The notes beneath the pieces are model-generated. The model worked only from the letters and a program-made list of their open reading frames with translations, was not told the origin of the DNA and did no database searches. Shown piece by piece: positions 48,940 through 59,607 of a stretch of DNA of 64,000 nt. This DNA comes from Coniochaeta sp. PMI_546. Lineage: Eukaryota; Ascomycota; Sordariomycetes; Coniochaetales; Coniochaetaceae. Position 1 is the stretch's first letter; each line of letters starts with the position of its first letter. The stretch spans positions 2,046,001 to 2,110,000 of the forward strand of contig MU271150.1 of the NCBI GenBank assembly GCA_021432605.1. Reading direction: 5' to 3'. A program made the position numbers and the translations under genes.

Positions 48940-51177
48940 TGGTATTTGTGATAGCATAAGCTGAATCTAGAGTTGAAGCTATTCGCAAATATCGTTTGTA
49001 AAGTTGAGTTTAGGACCACTGAGGGCTTGATATGACACAGCGAAATGGGAAGGGAAAGGATCCGGGCAGAGATGCTTCGAGGTTGCATGTGAGGATATAT
49101 ACTTGGTATCCTGGTATAAAACTTGTCATTCACCATGCGCCGAGGTGACGGCTGTGGTTGTCGCATTGTCCCGCTGAACAAGCAGGGAAGGCTTCCAAGC
49201 TTCACGAGAGAATGTGGACGTGATGGTTGGCCAGCTTCACTCTGGGGTGAGCTCACCCCTGCCAGCCGGTGCTCTGCGGTTTGATTTCACAATTCCTTGA
49301 AACGGGACAAACTGCGGTTGGAACATGGGAGTAACAACCCCAGATTATAAGACGGTGACCCAAAGTCGATCGAGGTAGCATCCAGTATTCTATCAACTCG
49401 CTTTCTGTCCAAAGCTTGGGCACCACATCGTCGCAGTGGCCGATGTTTGCTCGCTCTTCCCGGGGATTGTGACATGTGCCACAAGGCGAGTGTTTAGTTC
49501 ATCGTCATGTCATTCCCAACCAGCCAGCTGTGAGCTTCCGGTGGCTGTGTGAAGCTACACGTATTGGACATAGAAAGGAAACGAATTGAAGCCTTTCAAG
49601 TTGGTTACACGGATGGAGCCCTCGAGGTGCAGTCGCCCTGAGGAGAGATGTGGGCTTGAAAGATGTTAAGCATTACGTCACTGCCCTGGTGAATATGGCG
49701 TGGCTAGTGACGCCACTTGCCTACCCCAGGTGAGCACCGGACTGAAAGTTCAAGTCTGGCATCAAAGTCAGGCTGCCATGGAACATCGGCGGCATCAAAC
49801 AACAGTAGGACACTCATGCCCGAGTTTCCAAGGTAGAGCAAGATGCCTCACGGGGGAGCCTTAGACTAAGGTATCCAGGAAGCCAGGAAGCGGTTTGTCG
49901 ATTAACACGTTCAAGCTCGCAACGGGGGCTCCGCCTTTCGCTGCTGTCTGAGAGCTGCGCCACCAGAGGAGCGCGTCGGTGAGCCGATGTGCCCCTCCTT
50001 TTGTGGCGGCGGTAGCCCTACGAGATACCACCGATAAGGAGGCCTCAGCCCCAAAACCATCCCACTGCTTGGAACCATGACTGATAATCAATGTCGGGAA
50101 TGTATCCGCGGGAGCGGGAAGTCTACACTAGATGATTCTCCACTCGAAGAATGCTATTGTGTCAGAAGGAAGTTCGGGCTGGACCGGCGGAGTGACGTGC
50201 AATACGTGTAGATTTAACCACTTCAAGACTGACTCTACACACTGTGGTGAAGGTCGAGTTGAGGTTGTTGAGCCCGGATCAAGGACCCGCCTTGCAAGTG
50301 ACGCGGCCCGTCCCAGTCGTCACACTCTATTTGCCTGACAGCTGTCGGGTAAGAAGGGGGGAGGCTCCAGGATTCATACTGATAGTTTCCAGAGCCTGAT
50401 GAAGCTTTGCTTCTACAGTAGAGCTGCCAGGCGACCAGAGCTTCGTGGGGAACGTCTCGTGTCTCATGGTTTCTGTCAAGGAGGTGTGGAGAGAGGCTTG
50501 CCTTGTTGGACCCTGCGGTGACGATCGAGTAGGTTGTGCCCGAGGATGGTGGGGCACCAAGAGCCGACCGTCCGTCTTCTCACAAATCAGGGAGGGTCGG
50601 CCCTCACTCACCGTCACAGCCTGCTTCCAGGTTGTTCGTCGGGCTCTGTGCCACTGGGCTGCGATTTACGGGCCTTGTTTCATTCTGTACTTTTCCTCTT
50701 CCTCCTCCTCTTCCCTAATCTCCCACCACCTCGCACTCCGTCGTTTCATTTTGTCTATTTACACATCACGAGTGGGCTAGTAAAATCCCCGACTTCCAGC
50801 AACACTCGAGTAAGCACTCCAAAGATCTGACTCCTGATCCGAAGGACGAACGCACTAACGGCTGGGCCAAAGTCCTATCTCCTGCAGTGACGGCGCGTCT
50901 TACATGCTTGACTGCATGACTTATTAAACCAAACAGCGGCTTGCTCGTAGTGGTCCTGCGCCATCCTACCACATCTCTCCCACTCTCGGACCCCTCTTCA
51001 TCCTCCCCCTCCTCTCGACTGATTAATACGTCTACGGAAATAGAATCTTGAGTCTTCCGCTCTCATCATCTGTGGGCCGAGACCTAGAAATACCATCTCT
51101 CCATTTTGTCCATCTGTTGCGATTCCACCATAATCCTTATTGCTGTGCATAAGACGCAGCACATAACCTGAGCTGCG
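48940..51177. promoter_or_regulatory. Divergent intergenic region, GPI protein / DUF3824-like gene
   Basis: 2.24 kb. A 16-bp palindrome at 49244-49259 lies about 305 bp upstream of the GPI-protein ATG. A CT-rich tract at about 50690-50750 (TCCTCTTCCTCCTCCTCTTCC) probably marks the promoter or start region of the rightward gene. No gene is recognised between. Confidence 0.5.
49244..49259. promoter_or_regulatory. 16-bp perfect palindrome GGGGTGAGCTCACCCC
   Basis: Perfect dyad symmetry with GGGG/CCCC ends, about 305 bp upstream of the GPI-protein start codon. It could be a site for a dimeric factor or C2H2 stress-type regulators, or a chance palindrome. Confidence 0.4.
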
Positions 51178-53331
51178 ATGGCAAGCTACGGGTATTACGA
51201 TGATGCGCCGACGCGCGAGCGCACTACTCGCTACGTCCGCGAGGAACGTCGCAGCGGTGGCGGCGACCGAGATCGCCGTTATGAACGAGAGGAATATCTG
51301 GGTGTTCATCCATCGTCGCGCGACCTAGTTCCACGCGCCCGCGAGAACAGCGACCTATCGGTTGAAGAAATCCAACGCGACTTCCCGCCTCCTGGCTACG
51401 CCAGAGATATCCGTCGTGCACGATCCGCAGGGCCTTACGATGACTATGACGATCGCCGCTCCTACTACGATGACGACCGTGACTATGACCGGCGCTCCAA
51501 GAAAGGCTCCAGTGGCTATTATGAATCTGAAGAGAAGAAGCGAGCCCGCGTGCTCGGCAAGCAGGAACAGATCATTGCCGCCATTACCGGTGCCGCTCTT
51601 GCTATTGGAGGAAAGGAGCTCTACGACCGTCGCGAGGCTAAAAAAGAAGGACACGAAGTCCACAGGAATGTTCTCGCTACCGCAGCCCTGGGCGCTGCCG
51701 GTGGCTTCGCCGCATACCAGGGCACGGAGTTCTACAACAAACGCCAGGAGAAGGAGAGGAAGTCCGTGGTCGCCCACAGAGGCCGCGATGCTTACTCTGA
51801 CGACGAAGACGACCCGAAGGAGAAGAAGGGCCACAAGAACTTCCTTGAGAACGCTCTGGCGGCTGCCGGTCTCGGTGGTGCTGTCAAGGCCTTGACCGGC
51901 GGCAGCGGTCATGATGACAAGAGGTCCGACACGCGTAGTCGTGGCGGAAGTCGCTCAAGATCTCCCAAGGGCAAAGGCGAAGGCGCCAATAAGATTCAGA
52001 AAGCCGCCATGGCATCATTGATTGCTGGTGCCACCGAGGCTTTCCGTGTGTCTAAGGAGCCCGGCGGCTGGAAGGGTGAGAAGGCCAAGCGTATCTTGAC
52101 CGCTGCTGCGGGCGCCGCGACAATCGACGCTTCCCTCGATAAATCTGGCAGCAAACTTGGGCTAGCTGAGTCTGTTATTGGAGGTCTGGTCGGAAACAGG
52201 GTCATCAATGGCTCCAAGAAGAACATCGAAGAGGACAGGGCAACCGGTAGAAGCCGATCTCGCTCTCGGGCGCGTTCTGAAGGAGGCGGTGGTGGGAGCG
52301 GCCTGGCAGCGCTCGCGACAGCTGGACTCGGAGCCCTCGGCGCTAAGAAGCTTTACGATAACCACAAGGAGAAGGAGAGGTCCCGTTCTCGGTCTCGGCG
52401 TCGCAGCGTGGACTCGTTCGACAGCCGCGACGAGTCTCCTGACAGGCGTCGGCAACGCAGCCGCAGCCGCAGTGTTGTTGACAAAGCACGAAACAGCCTC
52501 GCTAGGCTCGGCATCGGCAACGGGGTGGATGATGAAGATGACCGGCCACGGGACCGCAGCCGCAGACGTGGCGGATATGACGACGACGACGAGCCAAGAG
52601 GTTCGCGGCGCAACCGCAACTACGACTCTGATGATGAGGACTATTACAGAAGCAAAGGTCGCGGAGGAGGCAGAGACCGGGACTACGATGACAACCGTTC
52701 ATCGCGCGGCGGACGTGAGCGAAGCAGATCCCGTGGTGGTGGTGATCGACGACGGGGCAGCTCCAGAGGCTCCGGTTCAGACTCGGATTTGGGAGACTCT
52801 GACGAGGACGCGAAGAGGGCGAAGAAGATGAGAGGTAAGCAAATCATCACCACAGGCCTTGCGGCTGTGGCGACCATCCACGCCGCACACAATGTATACC
52901 AGAGCATGGAAAAGCGGAACGCCCGTCACAAGGCCGTCAAGGAGGGACGACTCAGCCCCGAGGAAGCCAAGAAACTTAAGAGCAAGGCGCTGCTGCAAGA
53001 CGCGGCATCAGTGGGCATCGCGGCGCTCGGTATCAAGGGCGCAATCTCGGAACTCAAAGAAGCCAACGAAATGAGGCACGAGATGAGAGAGTGGAAGGAG
53101 CAGAGAGAAGAACGCCATCGGAAGCGCTTGGAGCGACAGAAGCGTCTCCAGAATGGAAACCACGACGACCGTGACGACAGCAACTATGACAGACGCAGGG
53201 CTGACAGTTGGTCTCCGACAGCTTCTCAAAGGGGAGGACGGTACGACGAGGGCCCTCGGTACACCGATGGTAACCCTTACTCGGCCGCTCTGCCCGCCCC
53301 CCCTGTTGGATATTCCGACAGGAGGTATTGA
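51178..53331 (+). CDS. DUF3824-like protein with repeated glycine/alanine helices
   Basis: A single exon of 717 aa starting MASYGYYDDAP. It alternates strongly charged, disordered stretches (Arg/Asp/Tyr and Arg-Ser repeats) with short Ala/Gly-rich hydrophobic helices: about 131-150, 164-186, 221-240, 275-290, 305-320, 328-345, 374-394, 552-575 and 604-625. Several end in a similar Tyr element and a charged tail (GGKELYDRREAKKEG, GTEFYNKRQEKE, GAKKLYDNHKEKE, AHNVYQSMEKRNARH), which points to internal repeats. Composition and layout match the fungal DUF3824 group, whose function is not established. The helices resemble glycine-zipper segments that could insert into or coat membranes. The RS-like tracts make phosphorylation or RNA association conceivable. 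No signal peptide is present. The CT-rich upstream region suggests good expression. Confidence 0.85.
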   Translation: MASYGYYDDAPTRERTTRYVREERRSGGGDRDRRYEREEYLGVHPSSRDLVPRARENSDLSVEEIQRDFPPPGYARDIRRARSAGPYDDYDDRRSYYDDDRDYDRRSKKGSSGYYESEEKKRARVLGKQEQIIAAITGAALAIGGKELYDRREAKKEGHEVHRNVLATAALGAAGGFAAYQGTEFYNKRQEKERKSVVAHRGRDAYSDDEDDPKEKKGHKNFLENALAAAGLGGAVKALTGGSGHDDKRSDTRSRGGSRSRSPKGKGEGANKIQKAAMASLIAGATEAFRVSKEPGGWKGEKAKRILTAAAGAATIDASLDKSGSKLGLAESVIGGLVGNRVINGSKKNIEEDRATGRSRSRSRARSEGGGGGSGLAALATAGLGALGAKKLYDNHKEKERSRSRSRRRSVDSFDSRDESPDRRRQRSRSRSVVDKARNSLARLGIGNGVDDEDDRPRDRSRRRGGYDDDDEPRGSRRNRNYDSDDEDYYRSKGRGGGRDRDYDDNRSSRGGRERSRSRGGGDRRRGSSRGSGSDSDLGDSDEDAKRAKKMRGKQIITTGLAAVATIHAAHNVYQSMEKRNARHKAVKEGRLSPEEAKKLKSKALLQDAASVGIAALGIKGAISELKEANEMRHEMREWKEQREERHRKRLERQKRLQNGNHDDRDDSNYDRRRADSWSPTASQRGGRYDEGPRYTDGNPYSAALPAPPVGYSDRRY

Positions 53332-55092
53332 GGAGATCCGCAATTGTGACCAAAGGCATGTATACGCTGCCTTACACGACTCTATCATCCCCGGTCCCCC
53401 CATCTGTCTGTCACCTATCATCTGTCATACTATCTTGGGGTACAAAACATTCACACGTACTCTCTACACACCTTGGAGCACCAAAACCTCACAGCACATC
53501 TCTTGATGCATTACGCACTTACGAGTCTCATGACGAAAGACCAATAAAACTGGGATCTTTGGCACGGCGTTTTACGAAAGGAATTGGCTCTTCTCTCTCT
53601 CTTTCTCTCCTTGCAGGAACTTGATGATGTGGGCGTTCTGATACATTATACCTCGGCTTGACTTCAGCACACATCTATTCTCGCAAGATAGCAGCTATGA
53701 TGTTAACCCCCTTCTCATTTTCTAACACGACACCGCTTTTCGCAAATTCCATTGTTATTAATGAGTGGACACTAATGTGCTTTCCTAATTGGTGACAGAC
53801 CGTGACCATCGCCGTCACTAACGACCCCTTCGTCCCACCACGCCCTGCATAGATCGCCGCCAACGGTGCTAGATCGGGTAACGGGCCAGACAACTTGAAA
53901 GCTGTCTGAACCCGTGTGTTGCGCTACGTGTTGATGCACCACCAACGGCGCACACTCGTGCAGGTTTTCCGGTTGGAGTCCGGTTTATCCGTGTCATTAT
54001 GCATTGGTGCGGAAATTGACCGGGGCACGGCGCACCAACGAACAGACCTCCGAAACGATTCACATTCGAAACGCACGATAGATGGCACGTTAACGGATGA
54101 CCGGCAAAGGCAGGATGGAAAGTTGGCTTGGTTTATGATTGGCTTATCTCAAATGTGGCTTTTTTATTTCTTATTTTTACTACGTATCCATCTTTTCTTC
54201 CCCTCTCATCAATATATCTTGCGGTTGTTAAGTGCTGATTGTGAATAATCCACGATCTGCCACATAGCATCATAACTTCCATTTTCACCATTTTCTAAGT
54301 CTTATTCTCTCATTTTCTTTTAATGTGGACACGAATCGCAAGTGGAAAGGTCAGATACGTTGGAAATCAATGCGGAACAGATGTGTTGTGCGCCGAGTCT
54401 GCCAGTAGACAGTAAGGATGAGATGTAGCCATGTTCACGTCATGATGGGATGAGAAAATGTAGTTAGCGGCGCGGGACTAGATTTTTTGGAATGCACTCA
54501 TTTTACCCCTTACTACCCAGCCGAAATCACTTGGTCGATTTGTACCTCTCAAGGGACAAGTTTCCTTGCGACTGAAGCAGTTGAAGGTAATCGTCTGTGG
54601 AACATCGACTGAAGTCGAAAAGCCGAGATGCCAAGGTCGATCCGAGAACCCAGCCATGTGGGAGCTCCCGCAGGCCAAAAAGCTTGGCAGATTGATGACA
54701 TCATATACAGTACATAAAATAAAACGGTCGGTTACAGAACGGCATTTGAGTTGGGCACTAACACGACGTCTAGAACCATCCGTAATGGATGGCATGGAAC
54801 GTGTTTAATGCATGCAGGGAATGGTCACATCGGAATATCAGCTATACATGGGGGTCCTCTTTTGTGAGAAGTCCAGTCCGGCCTGCCGCATGGTCAGATC
54901 GGCCGATTTGGTACATTTCCATTAGTCTCAAGTGTAACCATGAACTCTCCTAGCACTGTTTCCGCACGCCTAACAGCGTTTCAACGTACACTGCAAAGCC
55001 GTCTGATGAACATCTTTGTAATTGTAGTGCACTCTGTTGCAACCGAAACCGGATAAAGAACACCAGCGGGGCAGTTCTCCGGTCCGAGATAC
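53332..55092. other. Convergent intergenic region, DUF3824-like / CLF1
   Basis: 1.76 kb between converging stops, AT-rich at 54150-54320. No coding or RNA feature is recognised. Confidence 0.45.
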
Positions 55093-57141
55093 CTAAGAGC
55101 CTCCACCCCCAGCCTGGATACTTCCTCCGGTCTGCTTCCAAGCCTGCGCCATAGCAAGCAGGTTGGACAGATTCTTGGTCTGCTGGTCGTCGGCTGGGAA
55201 CACATAGTCCGTGTACTCCTCCCACGTGTCGTCGTCGAGCCGGCGCTTCTTCTTGGTCTTACGCGGCATCTGCTTCTGTATCTTCTCAATGTCCTCCTCC
55301 GAACCGTGCGTGCGCTCGAACGCCAGCCAAGCATTCAGGATAGTGACACGCTCGTTCTTCAGCTCCCGCTCCTTCATGCTCTTGTGGGCCCTCTCAAACA
55401 CAGCACGGGCTCGGGCCTTGGCTTCCTCGCTAATGGGCCGTTCGACTTCCTCCTCCTCGTCTTCGCCCTCGTCCGCACCTTCGGGAATGTTGATCTCAAA
55501 CTGCGCGTAGCTGATCCAGACCTTAGGGTGGTTGGCTTTCTCGAGCAGGCGCTCGTACAGTGCGCGCGTCTTCTCGTACTCGCCTTCTTCTTCCTCGAAG
55601 TCAATGTAGGCTTTCCAGACGACCTCGGGCATGTCCAGGATCGGCTGGTCGATGCCGAGCTCGAAAATACTGCGCGTGCGATCGAGGTCGTCGAGGCCGC
55701 GCTCCAGCTCGGCCCACTTCACCCACGTCTGGCAGTTGGAGGGGTTGTAGAGCACGTGTTTCTCGTAGAGAGTCCTGCAGCGGTCGAATTCATACAGCTT
55801 CTGTTCGAGCTCGATGTAGCCTTTGAAAATCTTGTCTTTGGGACACATGCCGATAGCGCGTCCGAGAGTCTTCCGAGCAGTCGTCAGCTGGCCCTGGCGG
55901 ATTTCGAAGTAGGCCTTGTGCAGCCAGATCTTGGCGAAGGTGAACTTCTTGTGCGGAATGAGGCTCAGGCAGGTATCGTAGATCTGGCGCGCTCTTTCGA
56001 TGTCTTTGGCCTCAAGTTCCTCCCATATGGCGTAGAAAAGCCATAGGTAGATGTATCGCCTCCAGTGACGCTTCTCCTGCGTTGGAGGCACCTGGGCGAC
56101 CGCTTTCTCGTAGACGTCTCGAATCCGGTCCACGTTCCCTGACGCCTCCTCGAGACGGGCGTAGTCGAACCATATATCGTAGTTCTTGGGATTCTCCCTG
56201 ACCTGCTCCTCGTAGTGCCGCCGCCTCTTCGACAAGACAACATCCTCCACTTCCTCCTTGTCACCAAACTGCTTCTCAAATGTGGTGTACTCCTTATGCA
56301 AGAGCATAGACTTGGATCGCGGTAGGTTATCGAGACCAAACTTGTAGATGGCCCTAGCTCTGTCGTAGTCCTTGAGCTTCGCCTCGTACCGTGCATACGC
56401 GATGAAGAGCTTCTCGTCCACAAGCTCATCGCCGAGAGACTCAATCGCCGTCTGAAATACCTCTCTCACCAAATCGCTCGTGCCGAACTCTTCCTCAAAC
56501 TTGGCCCACTTGATCCAGTTCCTCGGCTCCGGGTGGATCATGGTGAACAACCGGAAGATTTCTCTGGCCCGGTCGTATTCACCATATCTCTTCTCTAGTC
56601 GAATGTACGCATTGAACGCCTGCTCATCGGGCTCCCACTTCATCCACCGATCAAACACTTGCCTCGTGCCGGGGATATTCCCCAGCATCTCCTCCACATA
56701 CAGGTACTTGTACCACAGCTTGTCCACGCGCGGTAAGCGCGTGACCGCGCGGTCCAGCACGTTGCGCGCATGGTTGATGTTCCTGTTTTTCAACTCGGAT
56801 TCGATATATCGGATCCAGACCTGAACGCTGTTTGGGTGTACGTCGAGAGCGCGCTCGAAGATGGATCTTGCGCGCGCGAACTCCTTTTGCTCGAGCTCCC
56901 ACTGCGCATACTTGAGCCAGTTGTCGAGCCGCACCCGGTTCCTCTGAATATAGTTCTCGAATTCACGCCGCTTGCGGGCCTGAAACTCGTGCAGTTCTTC
57001 GAGATCGGCAAAGCGTTGTTGGGGAGCTTGTAGCGCGACCTCTTGACGGTCGACAGCTTCACGGAGAAGTTGCTCGGCTGAGATTTGGACTGGCGCGGCG
57101 GCCTTGTTTTTGACCCTTGGAGGGCCGTGGACGGTCTCCAT
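55093..57141 (-). CDS. CLF1: Pre-mRNA-splicing factor CLF1 (Crooked neck/Syf3)
   Basis: A single exon of 682 aa from [12 protein letters not shown]. The frame is open upstream to 57261 but without an ATG, so 57141 is taken as the start. The protein is a chain of HAT (half-TPR) repeats from about residue 50 to 600, with the typical W..Y...E and A R.I.ERA pattern: [54 protein letters not shown] and on to [16 protein letters not shown] basic tail follows ([24 protein letters not shown]). CLF1 is a scaffold of the Prp19-associated complex and helps assemble the tri-snRNP into the active spliceosome in the nucleus. It is divergent from PRP31, another spliceosome gene. Confidence 0.95.
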   Translation of the reverse strand: METVHGPPRVKNKAAAPVQISAEQLLREAVDRQEVALQAPQQRFADLEELHEFQARKRREFENYIQRNRVRLDNWLKYAQWELEQKEFARARSIFERALDVHPNSVQVWIRYIESELKNRNINHARNVLDRAVTRLPRVDKLWYKYLYVEEMLGNIPGTRQVFDRWMKWEPDEQAFNAYIRLEKRYGEYDRAREIFRLFTMIHPEPRNWIKWAKFEEEFGTSDLVREVFQTAIESLGDELVDEKLFIAYARYEAKLKDYDRARAIYKFGLDNLPRSKSMLLHKEYTTFEKQFGDKEEVEDVVLSKRRRHYEEQVRENPKNYDIWFDYARLEEASGNVDRIRDVYEKAVAQVPPTQEKRHWRRYIYLWLFYAIWEELEAKDIERARQIYDTCLSLIPHKKFTFAKIWLHKAYFEIRQGQLTTARKTLGRAIGMCPKDKIFKGYIELEQKLYEFDRCRTLYEKHVLYNPSNCQTWVKWAELERGLDDLDRTRSIFELGIDQPILDMPEVVWKAYIDFEEEEGEYEKTRALYERLLEKANHPKVWISYAQFEINIPEGADEGEDEEEEVERPISEEAKARARAVFERAHKSMKERELKNERVTILNAWLAFERTHGSEEDIEKIQKQMPRKTKKKRRLDDDTWEEYTDYVFPADDQQTKNLSNLLAMAQAWKQTGGSIQAGGGGS

Positions 57142-57708
57142 TGCGGCCGACGGGCGTGTTTGTGCTGCAGGTAGACCAACCAGGCGGCAGGCGTTTCCAA
57201 ATCGATGGACCGGTTGACGATGGCGGAAGTAGCCTTTGATATTAGCCCTTGTCGCTAGCACGTGATAGTGGCCAGGCCAGACCCAGAGGTGCCTATCTTA
57301 TCACACCAACTGAATGCTGAATAACGTCCGCACTTCAGTACAGGTGAGCAACGGTACGGTGAATGTAAGGTCGGTAGGGTAGATGAGCTGAGACTCTCTT
57401 TCCTCCTCTTCCAAATTTCTGTCCTGGGCAAAACAACAAGGTTGCGGCACGAGCTGCGATAAGATAACGGCAGAACTTCGGCTTGAACTTGCATGGTGGA
57501 GCTTGGAACGCCACAGCTGCCTCGTTTACGAGTATCTCCATGCCGCGGACTTTGACGTGAAGCTTCCAAATCTATTCCACCTTCAGCAGCCTCTTCACGC
57601 CTCTCACACCTCTTTCCTACCACGCCGTACACATCGCATCTACGGACTATTTTCTTTATTCGAGCCCGATCTTCACCTAAAACTCAGAGGGGATAGCAGA
57701 TCGCAGAT
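57142..57708. promoter_or_regulatory. Bidirectional promoter of CLF1 and PRP31
   Basis: 567 bp between divergent ATGs. It contains CACGTGAT at about 57257-57264, a full E-box of the Cbf1/bHLH type, and a TC-rich tract near 57395-57420. A seven-codon upstream frame (57540-57560) precedes PRP31 and may lie in its leader. Confidence 0.55.
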
Positions 57709-59607
57709 ATGTCGACTCTTGCAGATGAGCTGCTGCAAGACTTCGAGGACACAGGCTCAGAGGGAGGCGACGACCAGCAAGATGATGGTTTCCTCGACGG
57801 ATATGGGGATGGCGGCAAATCGCTTCGTGATGTCGGCATGGACGGTGACGACAGCGACAGTGAGGACAAGGACGTGGATATGGATGCGGCCGACGACGGC
57901 GTAGTCGAAACCACAGACGATCCCGAAGAAGCAAAGGCGAAGGTCGAGAAGATGCAACTAGGAGGCGTTCGTGATATTCGCAATGTCGCCGGGCTTATGA
58001 AGACTTTGGAACCAGTTCTCGAGGTTAGTAATCCCTGCAAAAGTCCTGTCCGTCTCATGCAGCATGACAAAACGTTTACATCTATATCCGTGAACACTAG
58101 CCCTGACAGTCTCCATCGGACGTTACAGAAAATCGCGTTCTATCAGTCACAACCCCCAGAGGCGAACGACATCGGCAATGTCGAAGACCACCCTGAGTAT
58201 CACCTCTTGACGCAGTCGAACAGCCTGTCGACGCAAATCGACAGCGAGATTGTACTGGTACACAAGTTCATTAGAGACCACTACTCTGTCCGATTTCCCG
58301 AACTCGAGACACTGATCACGAATCCGCTCGAGTATGCGAAAGTCGTCGCCATTCTGGGCAACGGACCCATGGACTCGGAGAACATCAAAAAGCTACAGAC
58401 CTCGACAGATAACCCGCTGAACACGACACTGAAGTCTGTGCTGGATGGTCCATCGCTCATGATTGTCACGGTCGAAGCGACAACCTCAAAGGGTAGAGAC
58501 ATGTCGCCAGACGAGCTCAGCCGCGTCATCGCAGCTTGCAAGATGATGATATCCCTCGACAACGCCAAGAAGACCCTTACAGAATACGTGCAGTCGCGTA
58601 TGAACATATTCGCCCCTAACCTTACGGCCTTGATCGGCTCTCTCACTGCAGCGCAACTCCTCAACACTGCAGGCGGGTTGACGGGCCTCTCCAAGACGCC
58701 ATCCTGCAACCTTGCGGCGTGGGGATCCAAGAAGCAAGCCAACGTCGCCCTGGCCACAAACATCGGCATCCGCCAGCAGGGCTTCATCTACAACTCTCCC
58801 GTCATCCGTACCGTGCCGACAGACCTCAAGCGCCAAGCCATGCGGATGTTCGCCAACAAGATTGTCATGTGTGCGCGCAGCGACTGCTTCCACCAGTTTC
58901 GCGACGGCTCCGAAGGCGAGCGTCTAAAAGACGAGTGCCTTGAGCGCCTCGACAAGCTGCAAGTCAAGCCCAACGCCAAGAATGCCCGCGCCCTGCCTGC
59001 GCCAGATGAGAAGCTCAGCCGAAAGCGCGGCGGTCGCCGCGCCCGCAAGGCCAAGGAGGCGACGGCCATGACGGAACTGCGCAAGGCGCAGAACCGCATA
59101 GCCTTTGGAAAGGAGGAGAAGGAGGTCGGCTACGGCGTCGGCGACAGCACGACCGGCTTGGGCATGATCGGCACGCAGAACGACGGCCGGCTGCGCGCGG
59201 TGCAGATTGATAATCGTACCCGGGCAAAACTGAGCGCCAAGAGCAAAGGCTGGGGCGGCGCGTCGAGTCTCAACTCGCACGGCGCCGCGTCGTCGCTCAA
59301 GGGCGGCATCGGGAATGCGGGAAATATCAGTCTGCAGGGCAAGGGGCTGCGGACGTCTGGTGTCGGCACGACGCTCGGTGGCACGGGGACCACGGCCGGG
59401 ACAGTGTCATCGCTTGCTTTTGGGGCTGGGCAGGGACTTGAGCTGGTTGACCCCAAGGTGCAGGCTGAGATGAGTCGCAAGCGGAAGGCGGACGAGGATA
59501 GGTGGTTTAAGGGGGGAACTTTCACGCAGGCTGGCGGGACGAGTACGAACGGCGACTTCAAAAAGCCGGATCTGCCGCCAAGCAAGAGGCTCAACACCGG
59601 GAAGTGA
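57709..59607 (+). CDS. PRP31: U4/U6 snRNP-associated pre-mRNA processing factor PRP31
   Basis: Two exons, 57709-58023 and 58129-59607, give 597 aa. The 105-nt intron (GTTAGT...GTTACAG) is a multiple of three and stop-free; removing it joins LEPVLE to KIAFYQS as in other PRP31 proteins. The N-terminus is acidic. The NOSIC coiled-coil region (about 130-220: IVLVHKFIRDHYSVRFPELE) is followed by the Nop domain near 250-320 (YVQSRMNIFAPNLTALIGS, TAGGLTGLSKTPSCNLAAWG), which grips the U4 5' stem-loop with the 15.5K/Snu13 protein. The KRGGRRARKAKE motif near 402 is the conserved nuclear signal. The C-terminal region is Gly-rich and ends RWFKGGTFTQAGGTSTN, the tri-snRNP contact region. PRP31 is needed to form the U4/U6.U5 tri-snRNP. 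Confidence 0.96.
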   Translation: MSTLADELLQDFEDTGSEGGDDQQDDGFLDGYGDGGKSLRDVGMDGDDSDSEDKDVDMDAADDGVVETTDDPEEAKAKVEKMQLGGVRDIRNVAGLMKTLEPVLEVSNPCKSPVRLMQHDKTFTSISVNTSPDSLHRTLQKIAFYQSQPPEANDIGNVEDHPEYHLLTQSNSLSTQIDSEIVLVHKFIRDHYSVRFPELETLITNPLEYAKVVAILGNGPMDSENIKKLQTSTDNPLNTTLKSVLDGPSLMIVTVEATTSKGRDMSPDELSRVIAACKMMISLDNAKKTLTEYVQSRMNIFAPNLTALIGSLTAAQLLNTAGGLTGLSKTPSCNLAAWGSKKQANVALATNIGIRQQGFIYNSPVIRTVPTDLKRQAMRMFANKIVMCARSDCFHQFRDGSEGERLKDECLERLDKLQVKPNAKNARALPAPDEKLSRKRGGRRARKAKEATAMTELRKAQNRIAFGKEEKEVGYGVGDSTTGLGMIGTQNDGRLRAVQIDNRTRAKLSAKSKGWGGASSLNSHGAASSLKGGIGNAGNISLQGKGLRTSGVGTTLGGTGTTAGTVSSLAFGAGQGLELVDPKVQAEMSRKRKADEDRWFKGGTFTQAGGTSTNGDFKKPDLPPSKRLNTGK

